64,000 nt of DNA from the NCBI RefSeq assembly GCF_000577615.1, contig NZ_CBXX010000005.1:186001-250000 (forward strand), given 5' to 3'. Made by a program: the position numbers and the translations under genes. Below, piece after piece: positions 42,679 to 51,744 of the stretch. Each line of letters begins with the position of its first letter. Positions within the stretch are counted from its first letter, which is position 1. The stretch comes from Herbaspirillum sp. RV1423. Lineage in GTDB: Bacteria > Pseudomonadota > Gammaproteobacteria > Burkholderiales > Burkholderiaceae_D. Under the pieces are notes generated by a model. It was not told the origin of the DNA and ran no database searches. It saw nothing but the letters and a program-made list of their open reading frames with translations.

Positions 42679-43134
42679 ATGGCAACCAGCACTCTTGATC
42701 CCGACGTTTTGCCGACGTCGGATCGCCAGTTGAACAAAGGCCACGACAATCACGCGCTCGGCCCGGGCGACAGTTCGGACAGCGGCAGCGACATGACCGA
42801 TCTCGCCACCGAAGCCGACAGCGACTCCAACGGTACCGGAGAGCGCGGTTCGGTTGAACGTGGCGACCGGGTCCGCCTCCGGGAAATGCCGGAGGCGATG
42901 GAGCAGGTTGCCGGCGACAATGAAAGCGGCGAAGACATCGTTGCCGACGACGACATCGTCGCTGTCGACGAACAGGACCTGGTGCAGCAAGGACATAGCG
43001 CCAGGCAGGAAAAGCAGACCAGGCGCGACCACGACCTCGACGAGGCGCTGGAGGATACCTTTCCGGCCAGCGACCCCGTCAATCTGACGTCCGAACTGCC
43101 CCAAAAGGTCGCAAAAGTCCCGAGCTCCCGATAA
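42679..43134 (+). CDS. Acidic disordered protein with DTFPASDP motif
   Basis: A 151-residue strongly acidic protein, predicted disordered for about 110 residues. It ends in the compact motif DLDEALEDTFPASDPVNL. That motif (ALEDTFPASDP) recurs at the C-terminus of many small uncharacterised proteobacterial stress proteins. GAGGAG lies nine bases before the ATG. It follows the two proline-rich microproteins and may be co-expressed (51-bp gap). Confidence 0.72.
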   Translation: MATSTLDPDVLPTSDRQLNKGHDNHALGPGDSSDSGSDMTDLATEADSDSNGTGERGSVERGDRVRLREMPEAMEQVAGDNESGEDIVADDDIVAVDEQDLVQQGHSARQEKQTRRDHDLDEALEDTFPASDPVNLTSELPQKVAKVPSSR

Positions 43135-43185
43135 ATCCCGGGTTTAACCGAGCGATCCGGAAGCCTTGCTCCAGCTCGTTTCCGG

Positions 43186-43214
43186 TTGCCAGAATCCTGT
43201 CCGGCACCTATACT
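43186..43214 (+). promoter_or_regulatory. Sigma-70-like promoter of the cobalamin operon
   Basis: TTGCCA (43186-43191), 17 bases, TATACT (43209-43214). The predicted transcript start at about 43221 lies just before the riboswitch aptamer. Confidence 0.7.
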
Positions 43215-43227
43215 GCCGGGGTAGCAT

Positions 43228-43395
43228 TGCCTTGGGTATCCTGCGAATGACCATTCGCCGGATTTAATCGGGAAGCCGGTGCGTTCGTCCTTCAGGACAA
43301 ACCATTCCGGCGCTGCCCCCGCAACGGTAAGCGAAGCAGGGAATTTGCATCACGCCACTGTGTTTTCAAAACATGGGAAGGCGCAGATTCCGGCG
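43228..43395 (+). ncRNA. Cobalamin (adenosylcobalamin) riboswitch
   Basis: Conserved aptamer elements occur in the right order. They are GGAAGCCGGTG (about 43271-43281), the core GCCCCCGCAACGGTAAG (about 43315-43331), GCCACTG (43354-43360) and the B12 box ending CATGGGAAGGCG (43372-43383). Coenzyme B12 binding would repress the downstream cbtB-cbtA genes, and by read-through the B12 synthesis genes. About 200 nt lie between the aptamer and cbtB. They contain a 13-bp long-range stem (43410-43422 with 43462-43474) and an ACGCGCTG-TTT-CAGCGCGT hairpin (43552-43570), which may be the expression platform. Confidence 0.95.
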
Positions 43396-43597
43396 CCGGT
43401 CTTTTGACCATCGCCCTTCGCGAGCCCGGAGACCGGCCCTCGGCGAACGACTTGTTTGTATCGCGGAGGGCGATCGACGGACTGCTTCCCGGAATGTTGC
43501 CATTTCCCCCGCACCCGCGTTGTGTCCTTGTTTTTCCTCCGTGATCGTTGCACGCGCTGTTTCAGCGCGTGAATATGGCTTATCCGAAGGAAACCAG

Positions 43598-43807
43598 ATG
43601 GCACTTCTCACCGGCGCATCCGTACACGACACCAGCGCAATCGATTCCACCAGCGGCACGCAACTCTGGCGCGACCGCATCCTGCCGGGCCTGCTGGCGC
43701 TGGCGTTCGGCGCAGCCCTGATCTATGCCGCCGGCTTCGCTTCCAGGGTGGAGTTGCATAACGCCGCCCACGACGGCCGCCACTCGGCCGGCTTTCCCTG
43801 CCACTAA
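43598..43807 (+). CDS. cbtB: CbtB-family small membrane subunit of a cobalt transporter
   Basis: A 69-residue protein with one transmembrane helix (LPGLLALAFGAALIYAAGFAS) and a His-containing C-terminus, HNAAHDGRHSAGFPCH, the metal-binding signature of CbtB. It begins at the ATG at 43598 with GAAGGA seven bases upstream. The open frame extends upstream through the riboswitch, but that part is not coding. CbtB and the adjacent CbtA form a B12-regulated cobalt uptake system, which fits the riboswitch in front. Confidence 0.92.
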   Translation: MALLTGASVHDTSAIDSTSGTQLWRDRILPGLLALAFGAALIYAAGFASRVELHNAAHDGRHSAGFPCH

Positions 43808-43828
43808 GACATCGAGCGGAATAGCGTC

Positions 43829-44560
43829 ATGATCAATCTCGCGGTATTGCGGCGGATCGCCTCCGTCGTCCTGTTGGCGGGCGCGCTTGCCGGCCTGTTG
43901 CTGAGCGGCGTGCAGCAGTTGCAAGTCTCCAGGATCATCCTGCAGGCGGAAGTCTATGAAGAAGCGGCCGCCGCCGAGGCGCACCGGCAGGCGCATGCGG
44001 CCGCAGCTCCTGCCGTTCCTGCCGCAGCCCACGAGCAAGAACATGCGCATGAAGGCGGCGAATGGGAGCCGGCCAACGGCTTCGAGCGCAGCGCCTACAC
44101 CGTGCTGGCCAACGTCAGCATGGCGATCGGTTTTGCCCTGTTCCTCGCCGCCGCCATCGTCATCAGCGGCAGGCAGGTGACATGGCGTTCCGGCTTGTTG
44201 TGGGGCGTGGCCGGTTATCTGGTGTTCTTCGTCGCGCCGTCGCTGGGCCTGCCGCCGGAAGTGCCCGGCACGGTCGCCGCGCCGCTGCATGCGCGCCAGT
44301 TGTGGTGGGTCATGACGGCCGGGCTGACCGCCGCCGGCCTCGGTCTGGGCGTGTATGCGCGCCACTGGGCGCTGAAGCTGCTGGGACTGGCCTTGCTGGT
44401 CGTGCCGCACGCGATCGGCGCGCCGCATCCGGCCGTGCACGGCGGCGCCGCGCCCGAAGAGTTGGCGCAAGCCTTCATCCATGCCACTGCGCTGGCCAAC
44501 GGCGTGTTCTGGCTGACGCTGGGCGGACTGACCGGTTACTTCTACAAGAAATTCGCCTGA
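43829..44560 (+). CDS. cbtA: CbtA-family cobalt transporter subunit
   Basis: A 243-residue inner-membrane protein with about five to six transmembrane helices. The N-terminal helix is followed by a periplasmic or loop segment rich in His and Glu (HEQEHAHEGGEWEPANGFER). The C-terminal HPAVHGGAAPEELAQAF is characteristic of CbtA. It is translated 22 bp after cbtB. A perfect 14-bp hairpin follows at 44581, so much of the riboswitch-controlled transcription may stop here. Confidence 0.92.
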   Translation: MINLAVLRRIASVVLLAGALAGLLLSGVQQLQVSRIILQAEVYEEAAAAEAHRQAHAAAAPAVPAAAHEQEHAHEGGEWEPANGFERSAYTVLANVSMAIGFALFLAAAIVISGRQVTWRSGLLWGVAGYLVFFVAPSLGLPPEVPGTVAAPLHARQLWWVMTAGLTAAGLGLGVYARHWALKLLGLALLVVPHAIGAPHPAVHGGAAPEELAQAFIHATALANGVFWLTLGGLTGYFYKKFA

Positions 44561-44580
44561 ATCGGGCAAGGAAATCCCAG

Positions 44581-44618
44581 ATGCCGATCCGGCCCGTGGT
44601 GGCCGGATCGGCATTTTA
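44581..44618 (+). terminator. Strong hairpin between cbtA and the B12 synthesis genes
   Basis: ATGCCGATCCGGCC and GGCCGGATCGGCAT form a perfect 14-bp stem with loop CGTGGT, followed by TTTTAG. It has the shape of an intrinsic terminator with a short T run, placed 20 bp after cbtA and 15 bp before the next ATG. Confidence 0.75.
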
Positions 44619-44632
44619 GCCAAAGAAAGCCT

Positions 44633-44971
44633 ATGAGAACCCATCACCGGCACGTGCTGATGTGCACCGGCCCGCGTTGCACGGAAGACGGCGTACTGGC
44701 CGAAGCCATGTTCGCCGTGCTCGGCGAGCAGATCGACGCGCGTCCCGAATTGCGCGTCAAGCGCACGCGCACCCACTGCATGGTGGCGTGCAAGGCGCAG
44801 GCGCCGGTCGTGGTGGTGTATCCCGAAGGCGTCTGGTACCGCTGCGAAGACGCCGCCGCGGTCGAGCGCGTGGTGGTCGAGCATCTCGAAGGCGGGCGGG
44901 AAGTCGCCGACCTGATTTTCCACCGTCTCGGCAGCGGCGACGTCCATCCCGAGGAGCCGGACAATGTCTGA
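44633..44971 (+). CDS. Thioredoxin-like [2Fe-2S] ferredoxin
   Basis: A 112-residue protein with four cysteines in the C-x4-C ... C-x3-C pattern (Cys11, Cys16, Cys49, Cys53: MCTGPRCTEDG and HCMVACKAQAP). This is the pattern of thioredoxin-fold [2Fe-2S] ferredoxins that commonly sit in cobalamin operons. It may supply electrons for cobalt or corrin-ring reduction; this is inferred from context. The stop overlaps the cobN start by 8 bp. Confidence 0.88.
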   Translation: MRTHHRHVLMCTGPRCTEDGVLAEAMFAVLGEQIDARPELRVKRTRTHCMVACKAQAPVVVVYPEGVWYRCEDAAAVERVVVEHLEGGREVADLIFHRLGSGDVHPEEPDNV

Positions 44972-47900
44972 GCGCGCAGCGCAAACGACGACTGCCGCAC
45001 CTGCGCGCATCGCCGTGCTGACGCATGCGTCCACCGATCTCGCCATCCTGCACCATGCACTGACGCAATTGCCGGCGGATTTTCCGGCGACGGTCGGCAT
45101 CAATCTGCAGGGCGTGGAAAGCGAAGCGCGCATGAGCGAGTTGCTGCAGGCCGAACTGGCCGATGCCGACATCATCGTGCTGCGCATCCTCGGCCGTCTC
45201 GGCAGCATCGCCGGTTTTGCCGGGTTGTTGCGTCACGCACAGCACCGGGGACGCCATCTGATTGCGCTCAGCGGCGCCGGAGAGCCGGACGCCGAACTGG
45301 CGGCGGTATCGACGGTACCGACCGATGTGCTGCGCGAGGCGCTGGCGTATTTCCACGGCGGCGGCAGCGTCAACCTGGCGCAATTCTTACGCTTTGTGTC
45401 GGACCGTTTGCTGCTGACCGGTTTCGCTTACGAGCCTGCAGTGGCTTTGCCCGACCACGGCATCTATCATCCCGATCTGGAACAGGACGCGGGCATTGCG
45501 GACTGGTTGCGGCTGCGCATGGATGTCACCGGTCGCCGCAAGCCCGCGGCCGGCATCATCTTCTATCGCGCGCATTGGATGAGCGGCAACACGCGCTTCA
45601 TCGACGCCCTGATCACGGCGCTGGAACAACGCGGCATGGACGTGCTGCCGATCTTCACGGCGTCGCTGCGCACCTCGGCGGCGGATTCCGATCTGCCGGC
45701 GGCGCTCAGTTATTTCTCAGGCGAGCAGGGCACCCACGTTGACGTGCTGATCAACACCACGTCCTTCGCCATGGGCGAGATCACGCCGGGCGGACCGACG
45801 CCGGCAGGCTGGTCGGTTTCGGTGCTGGAAAAACTCAATGTTCCGGTATTGCAAGCCATGACCAGCGGCATGACCCAGGAACAATGGGAAGTCTCCACGC
45901 GCGGCATGAACCCGCTCGATGCAGCCATGAACGTGGTCCTGCCCGAATTCGACGGCCGCATCATCAGCGTGCCGCTGTCGTTCAAGGCGCAGGCGGCGGG
46001 CGTGTCGGGCGATGTGGTGGAATTCCGGCCGGTGGCCGACCGCGTCGAACGCATCGCCGGCCTGGCCGCGCGCTTCGCTCGCCTGCGCGCGCTCGACAAC
46101 GCCGACAAGCGCATCGCCTTCATCTTCACCAATTCCAACAGCAAGGCTGCGCAGATCGGCAACGCCGTCGGCCTCGATGCGCCGGCCTCGCTGATGCGCA
46201 TCCTCGAGGCCATGCGCGACGCCGGCTACGCCATCGGCGACTTGCCCGAGAGCGGCAGCGCGCTGATCCACACGCTGGTCGACCGTTGCTCCTACGACAA
46301 TACCTATCTCACCAGCGAGCAATTGCAGCACGCCGTCGACCACGTGCCGGCGCAGCGCTACGCGCAATGGTTCGCCGAGCTGCCGCAAGCGCTGCAACAA
46401 AAAATGGAAGCGCAATGGGGCGCGGCGCCCGGCGAAGCCTACGTCCACGACAACCAACTGGCGTTTGCCGGCGTCGAACTCGGCAATGCCTTCGTCGCCT
46501 TGCAGCCGCCACGCGGCTACGGCATGGACCCGGATGCCATCTATCACCAGCCCGACCTGCCGCCGACGCATCATTACTACGGCCTGTACCGCTGGCTCAG
46601 CGACGAGTGGGGCGCGGACGCCATCGTCCACGTCGGCAAGCACGGCACGCTGGAATGGTTGCCCGGCAAGGGCGTCGGCCTGTCGGAAAATTGCTTTCCC
46701 GACGCGCTGCTGGGCGACATGCCGCTGTTCTACCCCTTCATCATCAACGACCCCGGCGAAGGCTCGCAAGCCAAGCGGCGCGGCCATGCCGTCGTGGTCG
46801 ATCACCTGACGCCGCCGATGACCACCGCCGACAGCTACGGCGCGCTGGCGCAACTGACGCAACTGGTCGACGAGTATTACCAGGTCGAAGTGCTGGACCC
46901 GTCCAAGCTGCCGTTGTTGCAGCAGCAGATATGGGAACTGGTCAAGCAGACCAATCTCGACAGCGACTTGCAGATGAAGCTGCTGCATCACGACCATGAC
47001 CACGGTCATGAGCACGGTCATCACCATCACGGACACGATCACCCGCATGATCACCCGCACGACCACGGCCACGAGGGCGAACTGCCGGAAGCCTTGAGCG
47101 CCATGGGCGGCTCCGACGTCGCCCACCTGATCGAAGACCTCGACGGCTACCTGTGCGAACTCGGCGCAGCGCAGATCCGCGACGGTTTGCACATCCTCGG
47201 CCGCGCGCCCGATGCGGCACAGATGCCCGACATGCTGGTGTCGCTGACGCGTCTGCCGAACCAGGATATCCCCGGCCTGCCGGAGGAAATGGCGCGCCTG
47301 TTCGGGTTCAAGCTCGACATGCTGCTGGAAAACAAAGGCCAGCGTCTCAACGCCGACAGCGCGCTGGCGCGCATCGCCGGGCGCGCCGTGGTCACGCGCG
47401 CCGACGCCATCGAAGCCATTGACGCTTTGTGCGTGCGCCTGATGCAGACGCTGCAGGACAACGGTTACCGGGCAGACGCCATCGACGGCATCCTGCAATC
47501 CATGTTCGGCGACCTCAGCATCGACAAGCCGCGCCTGCAAACCGCCACCGTGCGCCAGCCCGGCAGCATGCTCGGCCAGATGAAAATGCAGGCGCGCAGC
47601 AAACCTTCAGTCGCGGTGCAATCGATTGCGAAAGCGCCGCAACCGGCCGCGGACAAATTCGCCGCCTTGCGCCGCATCCTCGATTTCACCTGTCGCCAGT
47701 TGTTGCCCAACCTGCATCGCGCCGGCGACGAGATCGGCAATCTGTTGCTGGGCTTGTCGGGCGGCTACGTGCCGGCCGGTCCGAGCGGTTCGCCCACGCG
47801 CGGCATGGCGCATATCCTGCCGACCGGACGCAATTTCTATTCGATCGATCCGCGCAGCGTGCCGTCGCAATCGGCCTGGCGCGTCGGCCAGCAACTGGCG

Positions 47901-49052
47901 CGCGAAGTGCTGGAAAGGCATGTGCGCGAAACCGGCGACTATCCCGAAAGCGTCGCCATCAGCATCTGGGGCACCAGCGCCATGCGCACGCACGGCGACG
48001 ACGTGGCGCAGATACTGTGCCTGCTCGGCGTGTGTCCGCTATGGCGCTCCGGCAATCGCCAGGTGTCCGGCATCGAAGTGGTGCCGTTGCAGGAGTTGCA
48101 ACGGCCGCGCATCGATGTCACCACGCGCATCAGTGGCTTCTTCCGCGACGCCTTCCCGCAATTGATCGAGCTGATCGACGACGCCGTCAATGCCGTCATC
48201 GCGCTGGACGAGCCGCTCGATCAGAACTACGTACGCAAGCATTACCTGCAGGAACTGGGCGAGTGGATCGGCAAGGGCCTCGGCAAGGAGGAGGCTGAGG
48301 AGCGCGCCGCCTATCGCATCTTCGGGGCCAAGCCCGGCAGCTACGGCGCCGGCATCCTGCCGCTGATCCAGGAAAAAAACTGGCAGGCCGATGCCGATTT
48401 CGCCGAAGCCTACATCAACTGGGGCGGCTACGCCTATGCGCGAAAGACGCAAGGCAGCGACCAGCGCGAAGCCTTCCGCACGCGCCTGTCGGGCGTGCAG
48501 GTGGCCTTGCACAATCAGGACAACCGCGAGCACGACATCTTCGACAGCGACGATTACCTGCAATACCACGGCGGCATGATCGCCACCATCCGCGCCCTGA
48601 CCGGCCGGCAGCCGCGCCATTATTTCGGCGACAGCCACGACCCGGCGCGCGCGCAGGTGCGTGACCTCAAGCAGGAGACGTTGCGCGTGTTCCGCTCGCG
48701 CGTGGTCAATCCGAAGTGGCTGGACAGCATCCAGCGCCACGGCTACAAGGGCGGCCTGGAATTGACCGCGACGGTCGATTATCTGTTCGGCTACGACGCC
48801 ACCGCGCAAGTGATGGACGACTGGATGTACGAACAACTGGCGCAGACTTACGCCTTCGATCCCGGCATGCAGCGCTTCCTCGAAGAAGCCAATCCCTGGG
48901 CGCAGAACGCCATCGCCGAACGCCTGCTGGAAGCCGCCAGCCGCGGCATGTGGGCCGAGCCGCAGGCGCAGACGCTGGAAGAGCTGCGCCGGCTTTACCT
49001 GAAAAGCGAAACCCTGCTGGAGGCGCGCGGCGAAACTCCGCGCGGAGTCTGA
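44964..49052 (+). CDS. cobN: Aerobic-type cobaltochelatase subunit CobN
   Basis: A 1362-residue protein of the CobN/BchH family. It binds hydrogenobyrinate a,c-diamide and inserts Co2+ with help of an AAA+ partner. Family motifs include DAIVHVGKHGTLEWLPGKG (about 551-569), SENCFPDALLGDMPLFYPFIIND, and near the C-terminus YKGGLELTATVDYLFGYDATA. A stretch at about residues 675-706 is remarkable, with 17 histidines in 32 residues alternating with Asp and Gly, probably a Co2+ store or delivery loop. The ATG overlaps the ferredoxin stop. The ChlI/ChlD fusion gene starts one base after its stop. Confidence 0.96.
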   Translation: MSERAAQTTTAAPARIAVLTHASTDLAILHHALTQLPADFPATVGINLQGVESEARMSELLQAELADADIIVLRILGRLGSIAGFAGLLRHAQHRGRHLIALSGAGEPDAELAAVSTVPTDVLREALAYFHGGGSVNLAQFLRFVSDRLLLTGFAYEPAVALPDHGIYHPDLEQDAGIADWLRLRMDVTGRRKPAAGIIFYRAHWMSGNTRFIDALITALEQRGMDVLPIFTASLRTSAADSDLPAALSYFSGEQGTHVDVLINTTSFAMGEITPGGPTPAGWSVSVLEKLNVPVLQAMTSGMTQEQWEVSTRGMNPLDAAMNVVLPEFDGRIISVPLSFKAQAAGVSGDVVEFRPVADRVERIAGLAARFARLRALDNADKRIAFIFTNSNSKAAQIGNAVGLDAPASLMRILEAMRDAGYAIGDLPESGSALIHTLVDRCSYDNTYLTSEQLQHAVDHVPAQRYAQWFAELPQALQQKMEAQWGAAPGEAYVHDNQLAFAGVELGNAFVALQPPRGYGMDPDAIYHQPDLPPTHHYYGLYRWLSDEWGADAIVHVGKHGTLEWLPGKGVGLSENCFPDALLGDMPLFYPFIINDPGEGSQAKRRGHAVVVDHLTPPMTTADSYGALAQLTQLVDEYYQVEVLDPSKLPLLQQQIWELVKQTNLDSDLQMKLLHHDHDHGHEHGHHHHGHDHPHDHPHDHGHEGELPEALSAMGGSDVAHLIEDLDGYLCELGAAQIRDGLHILGRAPDAAQMPDMLVSLTRLPNQDIPGLPEEMARLFGFKLDMLLENKGQRLNADSALARIAGRAVVTRADAIEAIDALCVRLMQTLQDNGYRADAIDGILQSMFGDLSIDKPRLQTATVRQPGSMLGQMKMQARSKPSVAVQSIAKAPQPAADKFAALRRILDFTCRQLLPNLHRAGDEIGNLLLGLSGGYVPAGPSGSPTRGMAHILPTGRNFYSIDPRSVPSQSAWRVGQQLAREVLERHVRETGDYPESVAISIWGTSAMRTHGDDVAQILCLLGVCPLWRSGNRQVSGIEVVPLQELQRPRIDVTTRISGFFRDAFPQLIELIDDAVNAVIALDEPLDQNYVRKHYLQELGEWIGKGLGKEEAEERAAYRIFGAKPGSYGAGILPLIQEKNWQADADFAEAYINWGGYAYARKTQGSDQREAFRTRLSGVQVALHNQDNREHDIFDSDDYLQYHGGMIATIRALTGRQPRHYFGDSHDPARAQVRDLKQETLRVFRSRVVNPKWLDSIQRHGYKGGLELTATVDYLFGYDATAQVMDDWMYEQLAQTYAFDPGMQRFLEEANPWAQNAIAERLLEAASRGMWAEPQAQTLEELRRLYLKSETLLEARGETPRGV

Positions 49053-49053
49053 T

Positions 49054-51003
49054 ATGAGTCTGTCCAACTTGCCGCCTTCGTTTCCCTTTACGGCCATCGT
49101 CGGCCAGCAGCAACTGAAGAACGCCTTGCTGTTGTGCGCGGTCGACGCCACGTTGGGCGGCGTGCTGATCCGCGGCGACAAAGGCACGGCCAAGAGTACC
49201 GCCGCACGCGCCCTGACGGCGGTGCTGCCGCCGGTCGAGCGCGTCGCCGGTTGCGCCTTCAATTGCCTGCCGGGCCAGCCTGTCGAACACTGCGCCGTGT
49301 GCCGCGGCGATGCGGCGACGATCTCGGCCCCGGTTCCGTTCGTGACTTTGCCGCTGGGTGCCACCGAAGACCGCGTGCTCGGCACGCTCGATCTGCAACG
49401 CGCCTTGCAAGGCGAGCCGAACGCCTTGCAGCCGGGCCTGCTGGCCGCCGCGCATCGCGGCATCCTCTACATCGACGAAGTCAACCTGCTGCCCGACCAT
49501 CTGGTCGACGTGCTGCTCGACGTCGCCGCGATGGGCGTCAATTCGGTCCAGCGCGAAGGCTTGTCGGTGTCGCATCCGGCGCGCTTCACGCTGATCGGCA
49601 CGATGAACCTGGAAGAAGGCGACCTGCGCCCGCAACTGCTCGACCGTTTCGGCCTCATGGTGGAAGTCGTCGCGCCGCGCGACAAGACGCTGCGCGCCGA
49701 CGTGGTGCGCCGCCGCCTGGCCTATGAATCAGATCCGGCCGCTTACGCCGCGCAATGGCATGTTGAACAGGATGCCTTGCGCGCCCGCATCGCCGCCGCG
49801 CAAACGCTGTTGCCGCAAGTCGTCCTGAGCGACGCCTTGCTCGATCTGATCAGCCATTTGTGCTGCGAATTCGATGTCGCCAGCCTGCGCGCCGACATCG
49901 TCATGCACAAGACCGCGCGCGCATTTGCGGCGCTCGACGGTCGTCAACGCGTCACGCCCGACGACGTGCGCGCGGCGGCCGAACTGGTGCTGCCGCATCG
50001 GCGTCGCCGCAAGCCGTTCGAGCAGCCGGGGCTGGATCAGGACAAGCTCGACGACCTGATGCAGCAGGCAGGGCAAGCGCAGGAACCGCAAGGAAACGAT
50101 GGCCAGGATCAATCGGATTCCACATCCGATAGCGAAGACCAATCGGACGGCGACGACAGCCTGCAGGTGTTCGCCGCCGCCGTCGTCGGCGAGGCGCGTC
50201 AGCTCAAAGTCGATGCGCCCGTGAATAAGGTCGCCACGCTCGCTGGCCGCCGCAGCGACTCTGGCGAAGCAAATGCCATGCGCGGCCGCATGATCCGCGC
50301 CGTGCCGGACAGTAATCCGGCCAGCCTGGCGGTCGGCGCAACATTGCGCAGCGCGGTGTTGCGCAGCGCCGCCGAAGGCCTGGAAGAGGGTGCCGCCGTG
50401 CAATTGCAGGCGGGCGATCTGCACGGCAAGGTCAAGGCCGGCAAGCACGCCAACCTGATCCTGTTCGTGGTCGACGCCTCCGGTTCGATGGCCGCGCAAC
50501 GCCGCATGGAAGCGGTCAAGGGCGCAGTGCTGGCCTTGCTGACCGATGTCTACCAGCGCCGCGACCAGGTGGCGGTGATCGGCTTCCGCGGCGACAAGGC
50601 ATCCATGCTGCTGGCGCCGACGCGCAGCGTCGATCTGGCCGAACAGGGCTTGCGCGAACTGCCGACCGGCGGCCGCACGCCGTTGCCGCATGCCCTGCAA
50701 CTGGCTTTGCAGACGCTGGATCAAGCCATCGGTACGGCGCCGCCGTTGCTGGTTCTCCTCAGCGACGGCAAGGGCAATGTCGCTTTGGAAAACGGCGGCG
50801 ATCCCTGGCGCGAGACGCTGGCGCTGGCCGAACAATTGGCGGCACGCGGCACGCCCGCGCTGGTGCTCGACACCGAAACCGGTTACGTGCGCCTCGGCCG
50901 CGCCGCGCAACTGGCGCAGGCGCTCGGCGCGGAGTGCATGACGCTGGAAGAATTGACCGCCGACAACCTGGCGCTGACGATTCGCGCTCGCATGGCCCAA
51001 TAA
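49054..51003 (+). CDS. ChlI-ChlD fusion, AAA+/VWA subunit of cobaltochelatase
   Basis: A 649-residue hybrid. The N-terminal AAA+ domain has Walker A GDKGTAKST (41-49), Walker B ILYIDEVNLL (137-146) and cysteines in CAFNCLPGQPVEHCAVC (about 67-83). An acidic Gln/Asp/Ser-rich linker lies at about 330-370. The C-terminal von Willebrand A domain has the MIDAS motif DASGS (474-478). It replaces the separate CobS and CobT proteins as motor of the CobN chelatase in many bacteria. It follows cobN by one base and is 21 bp from cbiE. Confidence 0.93.
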   Translation: MSLSNLPPSFPFTAIVGQQQLKNALLLCAVDATLGGVLIRGDKGTAKSTAARALTAVLPPVERVAGCAFNCLPGQPVEHCAVCRGDAATISAPVPFVTLPLGATEDRVLGTLDLQRALQGEPNALQPGLLAAAHRGILYIDEVNLLPDHLVDVLLDVAAMGVNSVQREGLSVSHPARFTLIGTMNLEEGDLRPQLLDRFGLMVEVVAPRDKTLRADVVRRRLAYESDPAAYAAQWHVEQDALRARIAAAQTLLPQVVLSDALLDLISHLCCEFDVASLRADIVMHKTARAFAALDGRQRVTPDDVRAAAELVLPHRRRRKPFEQPGLDQDKLDDLMQQAGQAQEPQGNDGQDQSDSTSDSEDQSDGDDSLQVFAAAVVGEARQLKVDAPVNKVATLAGRRSDSGEANAMRGRMIRAVPDSNPASLAVGATLRSAVLRSAAEGLEEGAAVQLQAGDLHGKVKAGKHANLILFVVDASGSMAAQRRMEAVKGAVLALLTDVYQRRDQVAVIGFRGDKASMLLAPTRSVDLAEQGLRELPTGGRTPLPHALQLALQTLDQAIGTAPPLLVLLSDGKGNVALENGGDPWRETLALAEQLAARGTPALVLDTETGYVRLGRAAQLAQALGAECMTLEELTADNLALTIRARMAQ

Positions 51004-51024
51004 AAATTGATGAAGGAATAACAC

Positions 51025-51744
51025 ATGATCATCTGCATCGGCGCAGGTCCCGGCGACATCGGCTACCTCACCCAACGCGGCGCGGAACTGATTCGCAACG
51101 CCGACGTGGTGGCGGGCTTCGATGCCGTCGTCAATGTCGTCCAAAGCATCATCCCGCCGACGGCGCAAGTCATCCTCATGGGTTACCGCGACCAGGTCGC
51201 CAAGCTCGATCTGGTTGCTGCCGCGCATCATGCCGGCAAGCGCTGCGTGGTGGTGTTCATGGGCGACATCCATTTCAGCGGCTTCCAGTACCTGGAACGC
51301 GTGGAGCGCGCCTGCGGCCATCCGGTCGAGACCTTGCCCGGCATTTCCTCGGCGCAAATCCTCGCTTCCCGCGCCAAGGTTTGCTTCGATGAAACCACCT
51401 TCATCACCTTCCATCGCCGCGGCGACCTGACGCCGTTCAAGCGCCATCTTGTGCATGTGCTCAATGACGGCCGCAATGCGATTGTGATACCGTGTCCCTG
51501 GGATGCGGCGCGCTCCTTCATGCCGCGCCATATCGCGGCCTACCTGCTGGAAAACGGCGTGCGGCCCGACCATCCGACCGAAGTCTGGGAAAACCTCACG
51601 CGTGGCGACGCCGAGTGGCATGGCTCACTGGCCGACTGCGTGGACAAGGAGTTCACCGACATGAGCATCATGCTGATTCGCACCCATACGCCCATGGACA
51701 GCCAGATCGAGCCGCCGCCGGCACAATCTGCGGAGGCCGCATGA
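51025..51744 (+). CDS. cbiE: Cobalt-precorrin-7 (C5)-methyltransferase
   Basis: A 239-residue SAM-dependent tetrapyrrole methylase. It begins [19 protein letters not shown], the SAM-binding GAGPGD loop, and has [16 protein letters not shown] (the GD loop) and [12 protein letters not shown]. The overall pattern fits CbiE, the N-terminal half of CobL. The CbiT (C15 methylation/decarboxylation) half is not attached, and no cbiT is seen in the window. AAGGAATAACAC precedes the ATG. Its stop overlaps the next start (ATGA). Confidence 0.85.
   Translation: MIICIGAGPGDIGYLTQRGAELIRNADVVAGFDAVVNVVQSIIPPTAQVILMGYRDQVAKLDLVAAAHHAGKRCVVVFMGDIHFSGFQYLERVERACGHPVETLPGISSAQILASRAKVCFDETTFITFHRRGDLTPFKRHLVHVLNDGRNAIVIPCPWDAARSFMPRHIAAYLLENGVRPDHPTEVWENLTRGDAEWHGSLADCVDKEFTDMSIMLIRTHTPMDSQIEPPPAQSAEAA

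Noticed and set aside
46986-47082. His-codon-rich tract as a DNA repeat or CRISPR-like array
   Set aside because: The CAC/CAT/GAC repetition is explained by the in-frame His-Asp-Gly run of CobN; there are no regular spacers.
45717-47540. 607-codon minus-strand open frame across cobN
   Set aside because: Antisense to strongly conserved CobN motifs; composition is that of reversed codons.
49729-51621. 630-codon minus-strand open frame across the ChlID and cbiE genes
   Set aside because: Spans two clear genes on the opposite strand and shows no motif of its own.
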